Positions 16,726 through 24,657 of a stretch of 64,000 bases of DNA are shown here, piece after piece. Position numbers and translations under genes: made by a program. The notes under the pieces were generated by a model. The model was not told the DNA's origin, did no database searches, and saw only the letters and a list, made by a program, of their open reading frames with translations. Source of the DNA: Planctomycetes bacterium UBA7888. GTDB taxonomy: Bacteria > Planctomycetota > UBA1135. The stretch spans positions 132,505-196,504 of the forward strand of contig DLRM01000043.1 of the NCBI GenBank assembly GCA_002500505.1. The letters run 5' to 3'. How positions within the stretch are numbered: position 1 is the stretch's first letter; every line of letters starts with the position of its first letter.

Positions 16726-18699
16726 ATGCGTGACTCAATTCCCCTCCTTGCGTCGGCTCTTGCCTTCGCGCTGACCCCCTCCCTTTTCGCCCAACAAGAT
16801 TGGTTCAACACTTGGAATAGTCCTGGCGGCTCCACCGGAGATGCTTTTGGGTATTCCGTAGCAGAAATGGGCGACTTGGACAGTGACGGACTCTCAGAAG
16901 TCCTTGTTGGCGCAATTGGCGCCGACAACAATGGCCGCAACAGCGGCTCAGTTTTCATTCTCGACGGCGACACGGGCAATGTCCTTCTTCGAGTAGACGG
17001 CGAGGGTGCTGGAGATTTACTCGGTGTAGATGTCATCGGCTTGGATGACCTCGACGGCGATGGATCCAAAGACTTTGCGGCAGGCTCACCTTATTACGAA
17101 GGCGCTAACGGCTTCTTCTCTGGCCGTGCATATGTGTTTAGTGGTGCCGATGGTTCCGTTCTGGACACGATTGAGGGACTTGCCGCTGGAGACATGCTGG
17201 GTTCCGCCCTTGCGTTTGGTGACATCGACGGAGATGGTATCAAGGAACTAATGGTTTCCGCGATTGGCCACGGGAACATGGATGGCGATGTTCGCGCATT
17301 CAACTTCAATCAAACAACCGGAGCATTAGACGAGGATTTTTCCACTTCCGACATGTTGGTAGGTTCGACCAACAGCGAATGGTTTGGGTTCGCGTTAGAT
17401 TGCCCTGGAAGCATCAGCCCTCCTTTATTAGTGGTCGGCGCACCCTTTGATTCTACAACTGGCTCAGCTTCCCTCTTTGCAGTGCACCCTGGGAGTGGCC
17501 TTCTTTCCAAATTCAATTTCCTTCCAACGCTTGCCGGCCCTCCAGTTAAAGGTGTGGGCATTTCCGTCTCTGCTTTAAAGGGAGACTCCGGTGCGATTTA
17601 CCTCGCTGCCGGCGCCCCCATCAACCACGGAGGCTCTGTCTTTGTCTGGGATGTTAGCCTCGGATTCCCAAATACTCACCGAATAGATGGGGTCAATTTA
17701 GGGGCTCACTTTGGATTCTCCGTCGCTCTTTTGGATGATTCCAACTTCGACGGCGAACCAGACCTCGCAATTGGCGAACCAGGGAACTCCCATATTGAAG
17801 TTTTAGATCTCGCCAACCCAACTCCTCAACTTGGCCCCCTACTTGAACTTGATGGCACTCTTGGCGATCGTATGGGATGGTCGATGACACGCTTGTCGGA
17901 CTCTAATGGAAGTGGGAAGAGTGATTTCGTCGCTAGTGGGACACGAATTTCCACCGGTGCGGGCACGAGTACTGGCGCAATATCTCACTGGACTCCACCA
18001 GATACGGATTTAGATCCACCCGCAACAACAGTCACTTCCACCTGGTTGCTAGGTGACGATGTCACGATAACCGTAGACAACCTAAGGGACCCCTGCGACC
18101 TCTACTTCTATGCGGGGAAGAGCATTACTCCAACGACCTCTGCAGAGGGGTTTGATTTGGATATTGGAAACTTCCAACAATTCTCTACACCTACAGGTGG
18201 AGATTACTTCTTCTTAGCATCAAATGTAACGGGTGGAACGAAAACTATCACCGTTCCAATCCCGTTGACCATGTCTGCTGGAAGTCCGCTGATTTTCCAA
18301 GTTGGGACCAAAACAAGTAGCCCCTTCTTGCGAGTAAGCCCTTTAGACCCTGACGATGGAGGCCTCCTCGTCGCCCCACCATTCCAGCTTGACTACAGCC
18401 CACCACCTGCCGCTGGCGCCACGACAAACCTCCAGGCTAACTTTGGCCACCCCAATGAGAAAATATACTTCTTTTACGGAACCAGTACCGGTTCTGCCGG
18501 CTACCTCGGATTTATTGTAAATACTGGCCTTAGTGCTCCAACGATGATTGCAAATATCGTCGCAGATGCCACTGGCACAGCGAATTCAAGCATTGGCATC
18601 CCTGCCGGGACCACAGGCTTCCCCCTTTACTTCTCTGCCGTTTCTTGGATTAATCTGAATGAACTCCTCGACGTGACTGAAGAACTCACCATTGGGTAA
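16726..18699 (+). CDS. Secreted FG-GAP repeat (beta-propeller) protein
   Basis: This exported protein of about 657 residues has a clean signal peptide when started at ATG 16726 (MRDSIPLLASALAFALTPSLFAQ). The in-frame start at 16657 would add 23 charged residues before it. The first 420 residues are FG-GAP/integrin-type propeller blades with calcium loops such as GDLDSDGLSEVLVG, DDLDGDGSKDFAAG and GDIDGDGIKELMVS. Two further beta domains of roughly 100 residues follow (about 430-530 and 545-655). These resemble, loosely, the domains in the proteins encoded at 28741 and 48795. It is likely a cell-surface or extracellular binding protein. It is followed by a perfect terminator and so is monocistronic. 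Confidence 0.85.
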   Translation: MRDSIPLLASALAFALTPSLFAQQDWFNTWNSPGGSTGDAFGYSVAEMGDLDSDGLSEVLVGAIGADNNGRNSGSVFILDGDTGNVLLRVDGEGAGDLLGVDVIGLDDLDGDGSKDFAAGSPYYEGANGFFSGRAYVFSGADGSVLDTIEGLAAGDMLGSALAFGDIDGDGIKELMVSAIGHGNMDGDVRAFNFNQTTGALDEDFSTSDMLVGSTNSEWFGFALDCPGSISPPLLVVGAPFDSTTGSASLFAVHPGSGLLSKFNFLPTLAGPPVKGVGISVSALKGDSGAIYLAAGAPINHGGSVFVWDVSLGFPNTHRIDGVNLGAHFGFSVALLDDSNFDGEPDLAIGEPGNSHIEVLDLANPTPQLGPLLELDGTLGDRMGWSMTRLSDSNGSGKSDFVASGTRISTGAGTSTGAISHWTPPDTDLDPPATTVTSTWLLGDDVTITVDNLRDPCDLYFYAGKSITPTTSAEGFDLDIGNFQQFSTPTGGDYFFLASNVTGGTKTITVPIPLTMSAGSPLIFQVGTKTSSPFLRVSPLDPDDGGLLVAPPFQLDYSPPPAAGATTNLQANFGHPNEKIYFFYGTSTGSAGYLGFIVNTGLSAPTMIANIVADATGTANSSIGIPAGTTGFPLYFSAVSWINLNELLDVTEELTIG

Positions 18700-18720
18700 G
18701 CTTTACCCAAACTATCAATA

Positions 18721-18751
18721 ACCGCGAAGTTCTCCACTTCGCGGTTTTTTT
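18721..18751 (+). terminator. Rho-independent terminator
   Basis: A perfect 10-bp stem, ACCGCGAAGT/ACTTCGCGGT, with a 5-nt loop is followed by seven T residues. It lies 21 bp after the FG-GAP gene stop and is the strongest terminator in the window. Confidence 0.93.
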
Positions 18752-18810
18752 GTAGCCTCCAGTCTTGGGAATCGTCCACTGGATACCGCATTCCGCGGGG
18801 GAGGTAAAAA

Positions 18811-19218
18811 ATGACACGTTTCTTCATGCTATTGCCACTCGTTTTTCTTCAAGAAGGATGTGAAGGGAACGTAGTTTTAGCCGACACCAGCTGTTTAGAA
18901 GTTCGAGCACTAGGCGCCGCTCAATCCAATAGCGGGTGGTCCTTCAAGGGACTGACCATCAGTGCGGGGAAAACTCCATGCCCTCAGTTGGAAGGGGCTC
19001 AGCTCACGATGTTCAATAACAACGATGGCAAGGAAGGGTTCTCAGACCCACCTGACAAGTATGTTTCAGGAATGAAAGCGAAAATCACAGTCCCTTCAGA
19101 CACGATTTCATTTGGTTCATTTCAAAACCAAAACTCTCAAGGAGTACTCGCGGACTCCTGGGAGCTCGTCATTCTTGACGATTCCGGAAAACCCAATACA
19201 TTTAGTGGGAGCTTCTAA
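18811..19218 (+). CDS. Small secreted protein of unknown function
   Basis: This 135-residue protein has a hydrophobic N-terminus (MTRFFMLLPLVFL) followed by a Cys at 17. The sequence before the Cys (LQEGC) is a poor lipobox, so lipidation is doubtful. The remainder is polar and Ser/Asn-rich with four Cys in total and no family I recognise. Its ribosome site is excellent: GGAGG at 18800-18804, six bases before the ATG. It forms a two-gene unit with the next gene (2 bp apart), isolated by the upstream terminator and a convergent neighbour. Confidence 0.6.
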   Translation: MTRFFMLLPLVFLQEGCEGNVVLADTSCLEVRALGAAQSNSGWSFKGLTISAGKTPCPQLEGAQLTMFNNNDGKEGFSDPPDKYVSGMKAKITVPSDTISFGSFQNQNSQGVLADSWELVILDDSGKPNTFSGSF

Positions 19219-19220
19219 TC

Positions 19221-19661
19221 ATGAAACGAGTCCGACTCTTTTTCATTTTTTTCGTTATGGGGCTTTTCCTCCCAAAAATGACTCGTGCCGCTGCCTTAGC
19301 AATTCAAGAGGCCACCTTCGCCAAAAAATCTCAGGAGATTGTGGTCAATGTCCATCGATACGGAGTTGGTGTCGCGGTAATCAACCCTACCCAAACACCA
19401 GGGCTTTCAAGGGAAATTCAAATACGCGACCTTGGCCCAGATGTGAAAGACTTGGTTGAAGACCGCCAGCCGACAACTGCTTGGGCTTGGGTGAACAATC
19501 AGCCACCGGTTGCCTTTCAGCCCGCTGGCCGGGACACTCTCAGGCTGGTCATCCCCAAGCACTGGCTTCGCCTTTTTGGAAGAAATGAAGTCCATGTGAG
19601 CGCTTGGGATAACCAAGGTATTGCCCTTGTTCAAACCAGTCTCGATGGAACTTTCTTCTAA
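19221..19661 (+). CDS. Small secreted protein of unknown function
   Basis: This 146-residue protein has a clear signal peptide (MKRVRLFFIFFVMGLFLPKMTRA). The mature part is a compact, beta-rich sequence (EIVVNVHRYGVGVAVINP, DTLRLVIPKHWLRLFGRNEVHV, TSLDGTFF), and its end resembles a periplasmic or outer-membrane-associated fold. I do not recognise a family. The start lies 2 bp after the preceding small-protein gene and the stop lies 16 bp from the convergent folE stop, so the two proteins probably act together. Confidence 0.6.
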   Translation: MKRVRLFFIFFVMGLFLPKMTRAAALAIQEATFAKKSQEIVVNVHRYGVGVAVINPTQTPGLSREIQIRDLGPDVKDLVEDRQPTTAWAWVNNQPPVAFQPAGRDTLRLVIPKHWLRLFGRNEVHVSAWDNQGIALVQTSLDGTFF

Positions 19662-19677
19662 CCGAGAGGGAATTGCC

Positions 19678-20259
19678 TTAACGAATCAAAGACAAAAACT
19701 CGCTACGAGTTCTTGCGTCACTCCGGAAAATGCCAAGCATCGCAGAGCTCGTGGCCGAACTGGATTGTTTTGCAACTCCTCGCATCATCATGCAGAGATG
19801 AGAGGCTTCGCAAACAACGCCAACGCCAAGGGGGCTCAAAATAGATTCAATGGCTTCAGCAATTTGCAAAGTCATTCTTTCTTGCACTTGCAAGCGGCGA
19901 GCGAACATCTCCACAATTCGGGGAAGTTTGGACAAGCCCACGATTCGACCATCTGGGACATAACCAATATGAATTTTTCCGAAGAAGGGAAGCATGTGAT
20001 GCTCACATAAGGAATAGAACTCAATATCCTTCACCAGAACCATCTCGCTCGCATCTTCGTGAAAGATGGCGCCGTTTACGGTTTCTTCCAAACTCCTTTG
20101 GTACCCATTAGTCAAATCAGCTAACGTTTCGGTTACTCTTTGAGGAGTCTTGAGCAAACCTTCACGCTTAGGATCTTCTCCAATTTGTTCCAGCATTGCT
20201 TCCACCAAACTCTCCATGGTGGAGTCCTTTCTTTGATTCAGGGAGGTTGGGGTGTTCAT
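19678..20259 (-). CDS. folE: GTP cyclohydrolase I
   Basis: This enzyme converts GTP to 7,8-dihydroneopterin triphosphate, the first step of tetrahydrofolate, tetrahydropterin or queuosine synthesis. The protein of about 193 residues has all FolE-I marks: GLLKTPQRV, FYSLCEHHMLPFFGKIHIGY with zinc Cys and the catalytic His pair, VGLSKLPRIVEMFARRLQVQE, and ASHLCMMMRGV with the second zinc Cys. ATG 20259 starts 1 bp after the upstream stop; an in-frame GTG at 20274 would overlap that gene. It is paired with a PTPS/QueD homologue, which uses its product. Confidence 0.94.
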   Translation of the reverse strand: MNTPTSLNQRKDSTMESLVEAMLEQIGEDPKREGLLKTPQRVTETLADLTNGYQRSLEETVNGAIFHEDASEMVLVKDIEFYSLCEHHMLPFFGKIHIGYVPDGRIVGLSKLPRIVEMFARRLQVQERMTLQIAEAIESILSPLGVGVVCEASHLCMMMRGVAKQSSSATSSAMLGIFRSDARTRSEFLSLIR

Positions 20260-20260
20260 A

Positions 20261-20680
20261 CTAATCAGCACCACAATAGCGGACGGAGTAATCTCGACTT
20301 TCCTCGAGGCGTATTTCCCTTAGTTGGACTCCTTGAGGCAGCTCTGGTTCCAATTGCTCCCAGAAAGCGGCTGCCAGATTCTCCGTTGTCGTTAGCTTGC
20401 CAGCCAAAAAATCTACATCCGTATTCAAGTTGCGGTGGTCCACTTTAGAAATGAGTTTTTCTTGGACGAGGTCCTGGAGCTTCAATAGGTCCATCACCAT
20501 GCCAGTTTCTTCGTGGATTTCCCCGGAAACTTCAACTTCCATCAACCAATTATGACCATGAAAAGAGTCGCTATTGCAAATACCGTAGGTCTCACGATTC
20601 CACGCGTCATCTTTGCTGGGATTGTGGAGCCGGAAGGCTGCACAAAACTCAGCTTTGCATATGAGGTGGGCACGGGGCAT
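20261..20680 (-). CDS. 6-pyruvoyl/6-carboxy-tetrahydropterin synthase family
   Basis: This 139-residue member of the PTPS/QueD family acts on dihydroneopterin triphosphate, the FolE product, toward tetrahydropterins or 7-deazaguanines. It has the catalytic Cys35 in YGICNSD, the zinc pair His41/His43 in FHGHNW, the DHRNLN segment and the late Glu in RLEES. Oddly, the first zinc His of the family motif (F-S-A-A-H-R-L) is Phe16 here (EFCAAFRLHN). His19, three residues on, is the only nearby candidate replacement. The spacing between the two motif regions is of the longer, eukaryotic/Bacteroidetes-like type. Whether it is QueD-like or PTPS-like in activity is uncertain. Confidence 0.85.
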   Translation of the reverse strand: MPRAHLICKAEFCAAFRLHNPSKDDAWNRETYGICNSDSFHGHNWLMEVEVSGEIHEETGMVMDLLKLQDLVQEKLISKVDHRNLNTDVDFLAGKLTTTENLAAAFWEQLEPELPQGVQLREIRLEESRDYSVRYCGAD

Positions 20681-20715
20681 GATTCGGTAGGGAAAGGAAT
20701 TCGGAAAAGCTGATT

Positions 20716-21663
20716 TTAGCGCACTCTTTGAAAGCGGACCGTCGTCGTTGCTTGTACAGGCTGACCTTTTTTCTCAGCATAGGCGCGCACCATGTAATTC
20801 AGCGGGGGACCTTGTTGAGGGGGGGTCAAAATCAAATCTCTCCCAGCGGTCATCGAGATTCGATTGGCATCCAAATTACCAAAAAAGAACTCCTTTTGCT
20901 CAGGATGCTTATCGGCTTCCGAAATATCAACTGGTGTCCAACCCTGGGCGTAATCCCAGTAATGCGCCCAACAATGATATCCCTTCACTACGCCGGCCTC
21001 AGATTCGGGCAAGGGAAAGCCAATAGTGAACCGGGCTGGCACATCTAAAGAACGGGACATGGAAATGAAAAGGGCATGAAAGTCTGTGCAATTCCCATAG
21101 CCCTCTTCGCATGCCCATTCTGTGGATCCTGTCCCCCATCCTTCCCCAATTTTTGAATAATCCATATCTTCCAAAACTTGGTCATAAAGGGCGCGCATCA
21201 ACGGACGAGGCCCAGCCGATTCTACCACCTTAATGGCCCGGTGGGCGGATTCGCCCCCAACAGGAACAAGTCGATTTGGGCTGAGATAATGGTGCGTCGG
21301 CTCGGCAGAAAGTTTGCCCGGGCCATCCAGGCTTCTTTTCACAATCCAAGACCAAGAATAGGAATCTTGAGTCGCTCCTGTAACACTGGAGAATCGATTC
21401 CCATAGGTATCTGAGGCTCCAGTTATTGCACGCTTCGGTGTGTTTGCTTCTAGAAGAACCTGGACGCCATCCTCCAAAGGGACGGGCACCCAGAGGGTTG
21501 TGTCTTCCGATCTAGTCCCTTCGGGAAGGGAGACATCAAAGGTCAATTCGAAGACCTCGTAGTTCGAGGTATCCGGCACCCAAGAAGCGCAGCCTGGGAG
21601 CGAAGCCCAGAAGGCGAAAAGAGGAAGAAAGCGTAGGATGTCCAGCATGGCGCGGAGAAGCAT
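20716..21663 (-). CDS. Transglutaminase-like lipoprotein
   Basis: This 315-residue exported protein has a signal peptide ending in the lipobox SLPGC (Cys25). It has an N-terminal beta domain and a transglutaminase-like cysteine protease core with the triad Cys192 (GYGNCTDFHALF), His230 (GYHCWAHYW) and Asp246 (GWTPVDISEA). Bacterial members are usually proteases or peptide cyclases acting in the periplasm. ATG 21663 has AGGG 6 nt upstream, so it is preferred to ATG 21648. Its start region overlaps that of the divergent S41 protease gene. Confidence 0.8.
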   Translation of the reverse strand: MLLRAMLDILRFLPLFAFWASLPGCASWVPDTSNYEVFELTFDVSLPEGTRSEDTTLWVPVPLEDGVQVLLEANTPKRAITGASDTYGNRFSSVTGATQDSYSWSWIVKRSLDGPGKLSAEPTHHYLSPNRLVPVGGESAHRAIKVVESAGPRPLMRALYDQVLEDMDYSKIGEGWGTGSTEWACEEGYGNCTDFHALFISMSRSLDVPARFTIGFPLPESEAGVVKGYHCWAHYWDYAQGWTPVDISEADKHPEQKEFFFGNLDANRISMTAGRDLILTPPQQGPPLNYMVRAYAEKKGQPVQATTTVRFQRVR

Positions 21664-22945
21664 ACCAGCCCTTCATCCACTCGGAATCCTAGTCGGTTCC
21701 GTCCTGACGGGCATTGGTGTGTTTGTTGCGGAGACCTTTTTAGGACCAATTCTGACCCGTTCAATGACCCCACCTGAAGAGCGAATCCTGGGAATGGTTC
21801 ATGAAAGATTGCTGTCCTCCTACGTCGAGCCCAAAGACCCCGAATGGCTCATGCACCGAGCCGTGGAGGGGATGCTGGATGGTCTTGACGACCCCTACAC
21901 CTACTTTGTTGGTCCGGAAGACCTCCAACGTCTTGACGAGGACAGTACTGGAAAGCTCATTGGGATTGGAGTCATTCTGGATGGCTCCACGGGTATTGTC
22001 CGTTATCCTCATCCAGATGGGCCAGCGGAATTGGCCGGAATTGCGCCGGGAGATCGTTTTCTTTCGGTTGATGGCCTGGATGTCACCCAGATGACAACCG
22101 ACCAAATCGTCCAAGCCATCAAAGGCCCACGCGGCACAGCGACCCGACTCGGCCTGGAAAGACAAAATGGCACCCTTTATGAGACTGAAGTCGTTCGACA
22201 ACCTGTTCAAAGGACCACGGTCGGTCGAGTTGAACTTCTAGATAGAGATGCCGGAATTGGTCATATTCATATCCGATCCTTTGCTCGGACCACTCCCGCT
22301 GAATTGGATCAAGCCTTAGACCAACTGTATTCCACGGAACTTCGAGGCCTAGTCCTTGACCTCCGGTTCAACACCGGTGGCCTTCTTGATGCAGCTGTGA
22401 ATATCGCTTCTCGATTTCTCAAAGGCGGGCCCGTTTGCAGTTTACAGGTCAGAGATGGTGACGACCTTGTCCGAGTTGCGGATGCCAAGTTATCTCGAGC
22501 CGCTGACATACCTTTGGTGGTTTTGTTGAACCGAAGAAGCGCAAGCGGCTCCGAAGTCCTTGCTGGTGCTCTCCGAGACCGAGGCGCTGCCATTTTGGTG
22601 GGCGAGCAAAGTTATGGGAAAGGTGTATATCAACAAGTCCACCGATATCGAACGGGTAATTTTGCACTTAAATTTACTGCCGGATATTACCTCACTCCCT
22701 CCGGAAGGATTCTGGAAGGAAACACGGACCATTCAAGAGGTGGTGGCCTTCTCCCTGATCTCCCTGTTGCGGTCAACCTCGAGCAATCCGGTGAAATTCA
22801 AGGATGGCTTGGATACGACTTCCCTCCTGCCAAATATCGAGAACAAGTTTTTAATCTTTTCCCAAGGGTTGCAGAACTCAAAGCACCCGCAGACCCCGTC
22901 TTAAATACCGCTTTGAAGCACCTTCAAAAAGTCATTCAAGCGTGA
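21647..22945 (+). CDS. S41 carboxyl-terminal processing peptidase (CtpA-like)
   Basis: This membrane-anchored periplasmic serine protease of about 432 residues has an N-terminal helix (about 10-35) followed by a linker helix with DGLDDPYTYF. A PDZ domain spans about 100-180 and the S41 domain follows. The catalytic dyad is Ser in RRSASGSEVLAGAL and Lys in GEQSYGKGVYQ, 25 residues apart as expected (Ser303 and Lys328 if counted from an upstream ATG at 21638). It probably degrades or trims C-termini of envelope proteins. ATG 21647 is preferred because AGGA lies 8 nt upstream. The stop overlaps the tsaD start (GTGA). Confidence 0.9.
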   Translation: MARRSIPALHPLGILVGSVLTGIGVFVAETFLGPILTRSMTPPEERILGMVHERLLSSYVEPKDPEWLMHRAVEGMLDGLDDPYTYFVGPEDLQRLDEDSTGKLIGIGVILDGSTGIVRYPHPDGPAELAGIAPGDRFLSVDGLDVTQMTTDQIVQAIKGPRGTATRLGLERQNGTLYETEVVRQPVQRTTVGRVELLDRDAGIGHIHIRSFARTTPAELDQALDQLYSTELRGLVLDLRFNTGGLLDAAVNIASRFLKGGPVCSLQVRDGDDLVRVADAKLSRAADIPLVVLLNRRSASGSEVLAGALRDRGAAILVGEQSYGKGVYQQVHRYRTGNFALKFTAGYYLTPSGRILEGNTDHSRGGGLLPDLPVAVNLEQSGEIQGWLGYDFPPAKYREQVFNLFPRVAELKAPADPVLNTALKHLQKVIQA

Positions 22946-23964
22946 GTGAAGCCAAGCTCATCCTCGGAATTGAAAGTTCTTGTGATGAGACCGCTGCATC
23001 GGTGGTCCTTGATGGAAGAGAAGTACTTTCCTCCGTAGTCCATAGCCAAATTGACCAACACGCTCAATGGGGAGGCGTTGTTCCAGAAATAGCAGGGAGA
23101 AGTCATTTGGAACAAATTGTTCCGACGATACAAACTGCAATCTCCGAAGCCGGCGTACTACCTAATGACTTGTCCGCCATTGCCGTAACCGCTCGGCCTG
23201 GCCTGCTAGGTTCTCTTCTCATTGGAGTTTCTGCCGCCAAGTCCATGGCATGGGCTTTTGAGAAACCTCTCATTGATATCCATCACATTGAAGCCCACAT
23301 TTATGCCGCCTTGATGCCCATCCCCTCTTGGGAATTTCCGTACATTACTTTGGTTGTTTCTGGAGGGCACACCAGCCTGTATCAAACGGATTCCCCACTG
23401 ACCCACACTTTATTGGCGTGCACACGGGATGACGCCGCTGGAGAAGCCTTGGACAAAGGAGCTGCCATGCTTGGCCTCCCCTATCCAGGCGGCCCGAGCA
23501 TTGAAAAGGAAGCTTCTTCCGGAAACCCAAAAGCCTTTCCGTTTAAACTCCCATTGATGGGCCCGGACTCCCTTGAGTTTTCTTTTTCGGGCTTGAAAAC
23601 CGCTCTTCTCTATACCTTGAAGGGGCCTGGCGGAAAACGCACGGATCCTACTCTTCCCGGAGCAAAGAACTTATCGGATTTATGTGCTAGCTTTGAGCAC
23701 GCTGTCACTGAAACCTTAGCCCAAAAATGCATGCGAGCGTGTGAGCAAAAAAAAATCCCTCGTTTGCTGATTGGTGGCGGAGTCGCCCGCAACTCTCGAT
23801 TGAGAGAGAGAGTGGCGCACCACGCCAGCCAACACGATATTCAAGCCACTTTTGCTCCACCTGAATTTTGCACAGACAACGCCGTCATGATTGCTGGTTT
23901 GGGCTATGCGAAATTAACAAATGGTGATATCGCTTCCTTAGACCTCGATGTTGCAGCCCGCTGA
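22942..23964 (+). CDS. tsaD: tRNA threonylcarbamoyladenosine synthase subunit TsaD
   Basis: This 340-residue Kae1/Qri7/TsaD protein transfers the threonylcarbamoyl group to A37 of ANN-decoding tRNAs, together with TsaB and TsaE (not in the window). It has the hallmark N-terminus LILGIESSCDETAASVV, the metal-binding HIEAH (His115/His119), LVVSGGHTSLY, AGEALDKGAAMLGLPYPGG and the C-terminal CTDNAVMIAGLGY. The start is GTG 22942, overlapping the S41 protease stop by GTGA, so the two are translationally coupled. Confidence 0.95.
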   Translation: MSEAKLILGIESSCDETAASVVLDGREVLSSVVHSQIDQHAQWGGVVPEIAGRSHLEQIVPTIQTAISEAGVLPNDLSAIAVTARPGLLGSLLIGVSAAKSMAWAFEKPLIDIHHIEAHIYAALMPIPSWEFPYITLVVSGGHTSLYQTDSPLTHTLLACTRDDAAGEALDKGAAMLGLPYPGGPSIEKEASSGNPKAFPFKLPLMGPDSLEFSFSGLKTALLYTLKGPGGKRTDPTLPGAKNLSDLCASFEHAVTETLAQKCMRACEQKKIPRLLIGGGVARNSRLRERVAHHASQHDIQATFAPPEFCTDNAVMIAGLGYAKLTNGDIASLDLDVAAR

Positions 23965-23965
23965 G

Positions 23966-24640
23966 ATGGATTCCTCCCGCCACACTCCCACCCCTTCAGA
24001 CCCTCTCAAAATGGACACGAATCGCGAAATCCGTTGTGGGTTTCCTGAAGCTGTTTTTGCTGAAGGGAAAACGCCGGCTCAGGTGACAGAAGCAATGGTG
24101 CGATTATCAAAAGCGCATGACAGGATTCTGGCAACTCGCGCGAGTCAAACTCACGCGGATGCTGTAGCCAAAGCCCTACCGGATTCTCAGTGGAATCCCA
24201 CAGCCCGCTGTATTACTTGGCGTAAAAACCCACCTACAAAGACCGACCATCGAGCCTGCATTCTGTCCGGAGGGACTTCCGATTTGCCTGTAGTTGAAGA
24301 AGCAAAGGTGACCCTTGAGCTCTTCGGAATCCAAGTCGATTCCATTCCTGACGTTGGCGTTGCGGGCTTGCATCGCCTTATGGACCACCTTCCCGACATC
24401 CGAAAGGCATCGGTTGTCCTGGTCTGCGCAGGAATGGAGGGCGCTCTTCCAAGCGTGGTTGGTGGTCTTGTTTCTGCCCCGGTCATAGCTATACCTACAA
24501 GCGTGGGCTATGGGGCGAATTTCGAAGGACTCGCCGCTTTGCTTGCCATGCTGAATTCTTGCTCTCCTGGCATTGGGGTAGTCAATATTGACAATGGCTT
24601 TGGTGCGGCGGTTCTTGCCTCACGAATCCTCCAATCTTGA
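23966..24640 (+). CDS. larB: LarB-like nickel-pincer cofactor carboxylase
   Basis: This protein of about 224 residues has a PurE/NCAIR-mutase-like C-terminal domain and the N-terminal GFPEAVFAEGKTPAQV motif typical of LarB. LarB carboxylates and hydrolyses nicotinic acid adenine dinucleotide in synthesis of the Ni-pincer cofactor of lactate racemase-type enzymes. The domain shows CILSGGTSDLPVVEEA, DVGVAGLHRL, VCAGMEGALPSVVGGLV and PTSVGYG, the usual order. ATG 23966 begins one base after the tsaD stop. larA, larC and larE are not in the window, so cofactor synthesis would need genes elsewhere. Confidence 0.88.
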   Translation: MDSSRHTPTPSDPLKMDTNREIRCGFPEAVFAEGKTPAQVTEAMVRLSKAHDRILATRASQTHADAVAKALPDSQWNPTARCITWRKNPPTKTDHRACILSGGTSDLPVVEEAKVTLELFGIQVDSIPDVGVAGLHRLMDHLPDIRKASVVLVCAGMEGALPSVVGGLVSAPVIAIPTSVGYGANFEGLAALLAMLNSCSPGIGVVNIDNGFGAAVLASRILQS

Positions 24641-24657
24641 GGTAAACTAGATACAAC

